Assembly: GCA_946221825.1 (NCBI GenBank)
Contig: CAMINA010000036.1
Location: 1 to 10,984 of the forward strand
Direction of reading: 5' to 3'
DNA from: an uncultured Nesterenkonia sp.
GTDB lineage: Bacteria; Actinomycetota; Actinomycetes; Actinomycetales; Micrococcaceae
Length of the DNA: 10,984 nucleotides
Shown here piece by piece: positions 7,944 to 10,984 of this stretch. Position 1 is the stretch's first letter. Each line of letters begins with the position of its first letter. Both the position numbers and the translations under genes were made by a program. Under the pieces are notes generated by a model. It was given only the letters and a program-made list of their open reading frames with translations, searched no databases and was not told the origin of the DNA.

Positions 7944-8564
7944 TCACGCGTCGTGGTCGGTGGTGAGGAAGTGCTCGAGGGTGTCGAGGGCCTGCTCCTC
8001 TTCGCCGCCTTCAGCGGTGAGGGTGACCTCGTCGCCCTTCTCCACGCCCAGGGAGAGCACGGTCAGGATGGATGCGGCGTTGACGCTCTTCTCGCCCTTG
8101 GCCAGGGTGACCTGGGAGCCGGTGCCCTGGACGGCCTCCACGAAGAGCTTGGCCGGGCGGGCGTGCAGCCCGGAGGAGGATGCGACGGTGACGGTGCGCG
8201 ATGCGGACATGGAGTTTCCTTCTTCCGTATTCTCGGCTGCCGGGGAGCTCTTCCCGGCAGGCACAGCGATGACCTCGCGAAGCACCGAGAGGGCCCGGGT
8301 TCCGTCGAGGTCACTGTAGATATCGTCAGGAAGCACAGTGATGAGGGGGCCGCGCTCTCCGGTCAGGCCGCGGATGTCGTCTGCCGTGTCCGCCATATGC
8401 GGGCCCAGCAGCACGACGTCGGCGGTGTCCAGCTCGTAGAGCAGGGAGGACCCGTTCCCAGCGTGGGCCTGATGCCCGAGGCCTTCGGCGCACAGTGCGC
8501 TGTTGAGCCGCTGGGCGACAAACGTGGACGACGCGCCCGCGCCGCACACCACTAGGATCTTCAT
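7944..8564 (-). CDS. EIIB (lactose/cellobiose type)-HPr fusion phosphocarrier
   Basis: A 206-residue two-domain PTS protein. Residues 1 to about 101 look like a lactose/cellobiose-family EIIB: MKILVVCGAGASSTFVAQRL with phospho-cysteine Cys7, and ADVVLLGP as in that family. A hydrophilic linker (about 102-118) follows, then a full-length HPr (119-206) with phospho-histidine His134 in SSGLHARPAKLF. The HPr serine that corresponds to Ser46 is present in VNAASILTV (Ser165). ATG 8564 has GGAAGG seven bases upstream. HPr relays phosphate from Enzyme I to the Enzyme IIs; the job of the EIIB half is unknown, since no matching IIC is encoded here and MtlA and FruA carry their own IIB. It is the first gene of the mtl operon and its stop overlaps a possible GTG start of ptsI. 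Domain calls are firm; whether the fusion is one polypeptide in the cell is inferred. Confidence 0.88.
   Translation of the reverse strand: MKILVVCGAGASSTFVAQRLNSALCAEGLGHQAHAGNGSSLLYELDTADVVLLGPHMADTADDIRGLTGERGPLITVLPDDIYSDLDGTRALSVLREVIAVPAGKSSPAAENTEEGNSMSASRTVTVASSSGLHARPAKLFVEAVQGTGSQVTLAKGEKSVNAASILTVLSLGVEKGDEVTLTAEGGEEEQALDTLEHFLTTDHDA
8208..8226 (-). promoter_or_regulatory. ptsH: Internal ribosome-binding site and ATG for free HPr
   Basis: Within the EIIB-HPr frame, the operon strand reads GGAAGAAGGAAACTCCATG. The AAGGA core is six bases before an in-frame ATG at 8210, exactly where HPr proteins normally start. Initiation here would yield an 88-residue HPr, the usual length, with phospho-His16 and the Ser46 equivalent at Ser47. 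The codons of this stretch fall in the linker, so they can serve both reading and ribosome binding. Separate HPr synthesis is inferred from sequence only. Confidence 0.6.
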
Positions 8565-8718
8565 CGATCTGCCTTCCGTCCTTCTCCCCTCCAGTGTCCC
8601 GTGACCCAGTCCACAGCGATAGCCCGAGGGACTCAGAGTTCTTTCCGCCCCCGCGGAAAGTGAACGCTATGGTCGTGGCTCGAACTCGATAGGGTGGCTC
8701 TGTGGAGAGGACAGCCGG
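8565..8718. promoter_or_regulatory. Divergent promoter region of mtl operon and mtlR
   Basis: These 154 bases separate the two divergent starts and must hold both promoters. On the + strand TATGGT (8668-8673) or TAGGGT (8690-8695) could be -10 elements for mtlR, without a clear -35. On the - strand TATCGC (8621-8616) is a weak -10 candidate for the operon; its -35 position (around 8639-8644) has no consensus but touches a perfect palindrome, as expected for an activator-dependent promoter. GAGAGGA (8705-8711) is the mtlR ribosome-binding site. The promoter boxes themselves are low confidence. Confidence 0.55.
8641..8660. promoter_or_regulatory. Palindromic operator candidate
   Basis: CTTTCCGC (8641-8648), CCCC spacer, GCGGAAAG (8653-8660) is a perfect 8-bp inverted repeat. 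It lies between the divergent starts, 77 bases upstream of the operon start codon and 58 bases upstream of mtlR. The position suits the binding site of a dimeric regulator, most simply the adjacent MtlR. A catabolite regulator is the alternative. Confidence 0.6.
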
Positions 8719-10629
8719 GTGAGCCGCAGACGTCAGGAACAGCTGATCGGTCTGCTCGTGCGCGACGAGGGATGGATGCCCTCGACGGCCCTGGCAGACC
8801 GTCTGGGGGTCACCCCGCGCAGCGTGCGCTCCTACATCGCAGCGATCAATGCCCAGGCCGAAGGCGCAGTGGAATCCGGGCCGGCCGGGTACCGCGCCGA
8901 CCGCAGCGTACTGGCCGGACTGCGGGCCAAGGATTCCCGGCCCAAGACCGCACCGCGAGACCGGCTGCATGCGCTGGTCCGCGAACTGTTGGAGGCCTCC
9001 TCCGGCGTTGACCTCTACCGGGCGGCCGAGCGGCTGCATGTCTCCGAGGCCACACTCGAGGCAGACCTGGTCCGGGTGCGCAGCCTGCTGCACGGCACCG
9101 GTCTGGCGCTGAAGCGCTCCGGGCCGCGGCTGCTGCTGGTGGGCGGGGAGCTGGAGCAGCGCAGGCTGGTCTCCACGCTGGCTCACGCTGAGATGGAGCA
9201 CGGCTACTTCGACGTCGAGGGCATGCGTCGCGGTGCCGGCATCGGCGCGGTGGACAGCTCCGCCTTCGGCCCGTTCAAGAGCGAACTGGCCGCCGAGCTG
9301 GCTGAGCAGGGCTACTACGTCAACGAGTTCGCCACGGCTGATGTGGTGCTGCATGTGGCCATCGCGGCAGAGCGCGTCTCCCAGGGGCGCGCCGTGGAGG
9401 GGACTCCGGTGGAGCCCGCCGAGCAGCAGGAGCGGATCGCTCAGCTGCTGGGTCGGCTGAGCAGTCGGCACTTCGGGGTCACCCTGGGCCGTGGAGACCT
9501 GAACCATCTGGCCTCTCTGGTGCTGACCCGGGTGGTCGCCCCCGGTGGCGATCCCTCAACCCAGATCGCCCTGGACCCGTCCGTGGAGGCCGCTGTGGCC
9601 GAGGCGGTGCAGCGGGCCGCTCGCGAGTACATGGTGGACATCGATCATGCGGTCTTCGTGCGGCGGCTGAGCCTGCACGTGCAGAACCTGGCTCACCGCG
9701 CCCGGGAACAGGCCTGGTCGCGGAATCCGCTGACCCGTTCGCTGAAGACGGCCTATCCGATGATCTTCCAGGTGGCGGTCTCCATCTCCGACGAACTGTC
9801 CCAGGTGTTGGAGATCCCGCTGCGCGATGACGAGATCGCCTACATCGCCATGCATGTGGGCGGCCAGCTGGAGCGCAGCCGACGAGCTGGGGAGGCGCTG
9901 ACCGCCACGATCGTCTCTCCGGGCTACTACGAGATGCACGAGCTGCTGCGGGCGCGGATCGACAAGTCCCTGGGCAGCGGGATCGAGGTGACGCGGATGG
10001 AGACCCGGGTGGATCCGGACTGGTCCTCCATCGACACCGATCTGGTGCTGACCACCATCGAGCCGCCGACCCCCGACGAGCGCACCGTCCACCTGCCGCC
10101 CTTCCTGACCGATCAGGACATGGAGAGGATCTCGGCAGCAGCCGGCAGACGGCGGCGCGCTCGGAGGCTCGCCCGACTCCGTGGCGAACTGGAGTCCTAT
10201 CTGGACCCCTCCGCCTTCCTGCGCCCGCTGAAGGCCGCCGACGAGGAGGACGCGATCCGTCAGCTGGCCGCACCGCTGCGCGAGCGCGGGGTGATCGACC
10301 AGGACTACATCGAGCGGACCATCGAACGTGAGCAGCTCTCCTCCACGGCCTTCACCGAATCGTTGGCGGTGCCGCATGCGCTGAAGATGACCGGGACCAC
10401 CACGGCGGTCTCGCTGGGCATCGCAGAGGGCTCGCTTCCCTGGGGCGAAGGCCGAGTCCAGGTCGTGGCTCTGGTGGCCTTCAGCGAAGAGGAGCGCTCG
10501 GCCTTCCAGACGATCTTCGAGCAGCTGGTGGAGGTCTTCAACGAGCCCGACTCCGTGCAGCGGCTGCTGCGCCGCGGCACCGACTTCGCCAGCTTCCTGG
10601 ACGAGCTGGTGGCGATCATCGACGGCTGA
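8719..10629 (+). CDS. mtlR: MtlR/BglG-family PRD transcriptional activator
   Basis: A 636-residue DNA-binding regulator controlled by PTS phosphorylation. In order: N-terminal winged HTH (about 1-60, with TALADRLGVTPRSVRSYI), a second HTH (about 75-155), PRD1 (about 175-280, candidate histidines 212 and 263), PRD2 (about 290-392, candidate histidines 320, 326 and 379 in IAYIAMHVGG), a Gat-IIB-like domain (about 394-480) and a IIA domain (about 498-636) with His553 in SLAVPHALK. In the MtlR family, phosphorylation of PRD2 by HPr activates and phosphorylation of the IIA/IIB sites by the mannitol permease inactivates. The IIB-like domain has Ser400 where a cysteine is expected (VSPGYYEMHELL), so this input seems lost. 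GTG 8719 is supported by GAGAGGA seven bases upstream. Divergent placement beside the mtl operon makes that operon its likely target. Another PRD regulator name is possible; the mannitol role is inferred from context. Confidence 0.9.
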   Translation: MSRRRQEQLIGLLVRDEGWMPSTALADRLGVTPRSVRSYIAAINAQAEGAVESGPAGYRADRSVLAGLRAKDSRPKTAPRDRLHALVRELLEASSGVDLYRAAERLHVSEATLEADLVRVRSLLHGTGLALKRSGPRLLLVGGELEQRRLVSTLAHAEMEHGYFDVEGMRRGAGIGAVDSSAFGPFKSELAAELAEQGYYVNEFATADVVLHVAIAAERVSQGRAVEGTPVEPAEQQERIAQLLGRLSSRHFGVTLGRGDLNHLASLVLTRVVAPGGDPSTQIALDPSVEAAVAEAVQRAAREYMVDIDHAVFVRRLSLHVQNLAHRAREQAWSRNPLTRSLKTAYPMIFQVAVSISDELSQVLEIPLRDDEIAYIAMHVGGQLERSRRAGEALTATIVSPGYYEMHELLRARIDKSLGSGIEVTRMETRVDPDWSSIDTDLVLTTIEPPTPDERTVHLPPFLTDQDMERISAAAGRRRRARRLARLRGELESYLDPSAFLRPLKAADEEDAIRQLAAPLRERGVIDQDYIERTIEREQLSSTAFTESLAVPHALKMTGTTTAVSLGIAEGSLPWGEGRVQVVALVAFSEEERSAFQTIFEQLVEVFNEPDSVQRLLRRGTDFASFLDELVAIIDG

Positions 10630-10670
10630 GACGGCTCAGGACGGACTGTTCCCCGGACGGCCCAGGACCG

Positions 10671-10691
10671 GGCAGCTCAGTACGAGCTGCC
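10671..10691. terminator. Hairpin between convergent gene ends
   Basis: GGCAGCTC (10671-10678) and GAGCTGCC (10684-10691) form a perfect 8-bp stem with loop AGTAC. It lies 41 bases past the mtlR stop and just beyond the end of the - strand reading frame at 10697. No T-run follows on either strand, so it is a terminator-like structure rather than a clear intrinsic terminator. Confidence 0.5.
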
Positions 10692-10696
10692 GGCGC

Positions 10697-10760
10697 TCAG
10701 ATCTTGGAGTAGCCCTCTTCGCCTGCGGCCTCCGCGGTCTCCCCGGCTTCCACTGTGGCG
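10697..10760 (-). other. Out-of-frame continuation of the DUF11-like gene
   Basis: Directly after the TAA at 10761, a different - strand frame reads WSNATVEAGETAEAAGEEGYSKI and ends at TGA 10697-10699. The W-(x)n-VEAGE pattern is what follows in DUF11-type domains, and this frame keeps G/C-ended codons while the upstream frame does not. It is most simply the real C-terminus, separated from the rest by a one-base frameshift near 10761-10772. Confidence 0.5.
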
Positions 10761-10984
10761 TTAGACCATCTCCTGGCCGACGGCCTCGCCCTCCGGATCA
10801 GAAGAGACGTGCTCGAATCCTGCCGGCGCGGCATGAGTGACGTCCACATCGGCGGCCTCGTCGCCGTTGTTGATGGCCTCGATGGTGAAGGTGACCTCAT
10901 CTCCTTCGGCGACGCCGGAGTCGTCGTCGGGAGTGACGGTGATGTCGAAGTCACCCTCGGCGAGCACTCCTGCCAGCAGCCGCT
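10761..10984 (-). CDS. DUF11-like surface-repeat protein, 3' part, frameshifted
   Basis: The frame is open to the window edge, so the start lies outside; 73 residues are visible. They read LAEGDFDITVTPDDD, then VAEGDEVTFTIEAINNGDE, then DVDVTHAAPAGFEHVSS. This is the pattern of DUF11 and related bacterial Ig-like repeats (EGD-VTFTI-x-NNGD, then a PAGFE strand) found in secreted or wall-anchored proteins. A GTG at 10967 is in frame but cuts into the domain, so it is unlikely to be the start. The frame stops at TAA 10761, in the middle of the domain, and a neighbouring frame carries the expected continuation, so the gene looks frameshifted here. The protein is very acidic, as in many surface proteins of salt-tolerant actinobacteria. 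Its function is unknown, and it has no evident link to the PTS genes. Family call is moderate. Confidence 0.55.
   Translation of the reverse strand, partial: RLLAGVLAEGDFDITVTPDDDSGVAEGDEVTFTIEAINNGDEAADVDVTHAAPAGFEHVSSDPEGEAVGQEMV

Noticed and set aside
8326..9507. - strand open frame spanning the mtlR 5' half and the divergent promoter region
   Set aside because: It would overlap the start of the EIIB-HPr gene in another frame and crosses the control region; no recognisable domain.
10621..10640. Near-duplicate GACGGCTGAG / ACGGCTCAGG at the mtlR stop as a tandem repeat
   Set aside because: Only two imperfect short units in GC-rich DNA; easily chance.

Overview
The window is strongly GC-rich with dense genes, G/C-ended codons, frequent GTG starts and acidic, Ala/Glu/Asp-rich linkers. 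This points to a high-GC actinobacterium. A Micrococcaceae-like member such as Nesterenkonia or a relative is my best guess, from composition and gene style only. Nearly all of it is one sugar phosphotransferase (PTS) locus.

Layout. Positions 1-2606 (+ strand) hold the 3' end of fruK (1-phosphofructokinase) overlapping by four bases with fruA, a complete fructose IIABC permease. Positions 2607-2790 are a convergent intergenic region holding a perfect 21-bp inverted repeat and a strong hairpin terminator. Positions 2791-8564 (- strand, read right to left) are an apparent operon: an EIIB-HPr fusion gene, ptsI (Enzyme I), mtlA (mannitol IICBA) and mtlD (mannitol-1-phosphate 5-dehydrogenase). Positions 8565-8718 are a divergent control region with a perfect 8-4-8 palindrome. 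Positions 8719-10629 (+ strand) encode an MtlR/BglG-type PRD activator with a C-terminal IIA domain. Positions 10630-10984 hold a convergent hairpin and the damaged 3' end of a DUF11-like surface-repeat gene on the - strand.

How the genes work together. Enzyme I takes phosphate from PEP and passes it to HPr. HPr can feed both MtlA (mannitol to mannitol-1-phosphate) and FruA (fructose to fructose-1-phosphate). MtlD then makes fructose-6-phosphate, and FruK makes fructose-1,6-bisphosphate. MtlR probably reads the phosphorylation state through its PRD and IIA histidines and activates the divergent operon. A phosphorelay from PEP to two hexoses/hexitols is therefore encoded within about 10 kb.

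The most unusual item is the first gene of the mtl operon. An orphan lactose/cellobiose-type EIIB domain with its cysteine is fused in frame to a full-length HPr. A good ribosome-binding site and ATG sit exactly at the HPr boundary, so one gene may give both a fusion protein and free HPr. Other points worth a look are the loss of the cysteine in the IIB-like domain of MtlR, a 64-bp hairpin with a G8 tract between mtlA and mtlD, the 21-bp intergenic palindrome, and a frameshift in the DUF11-like gene.
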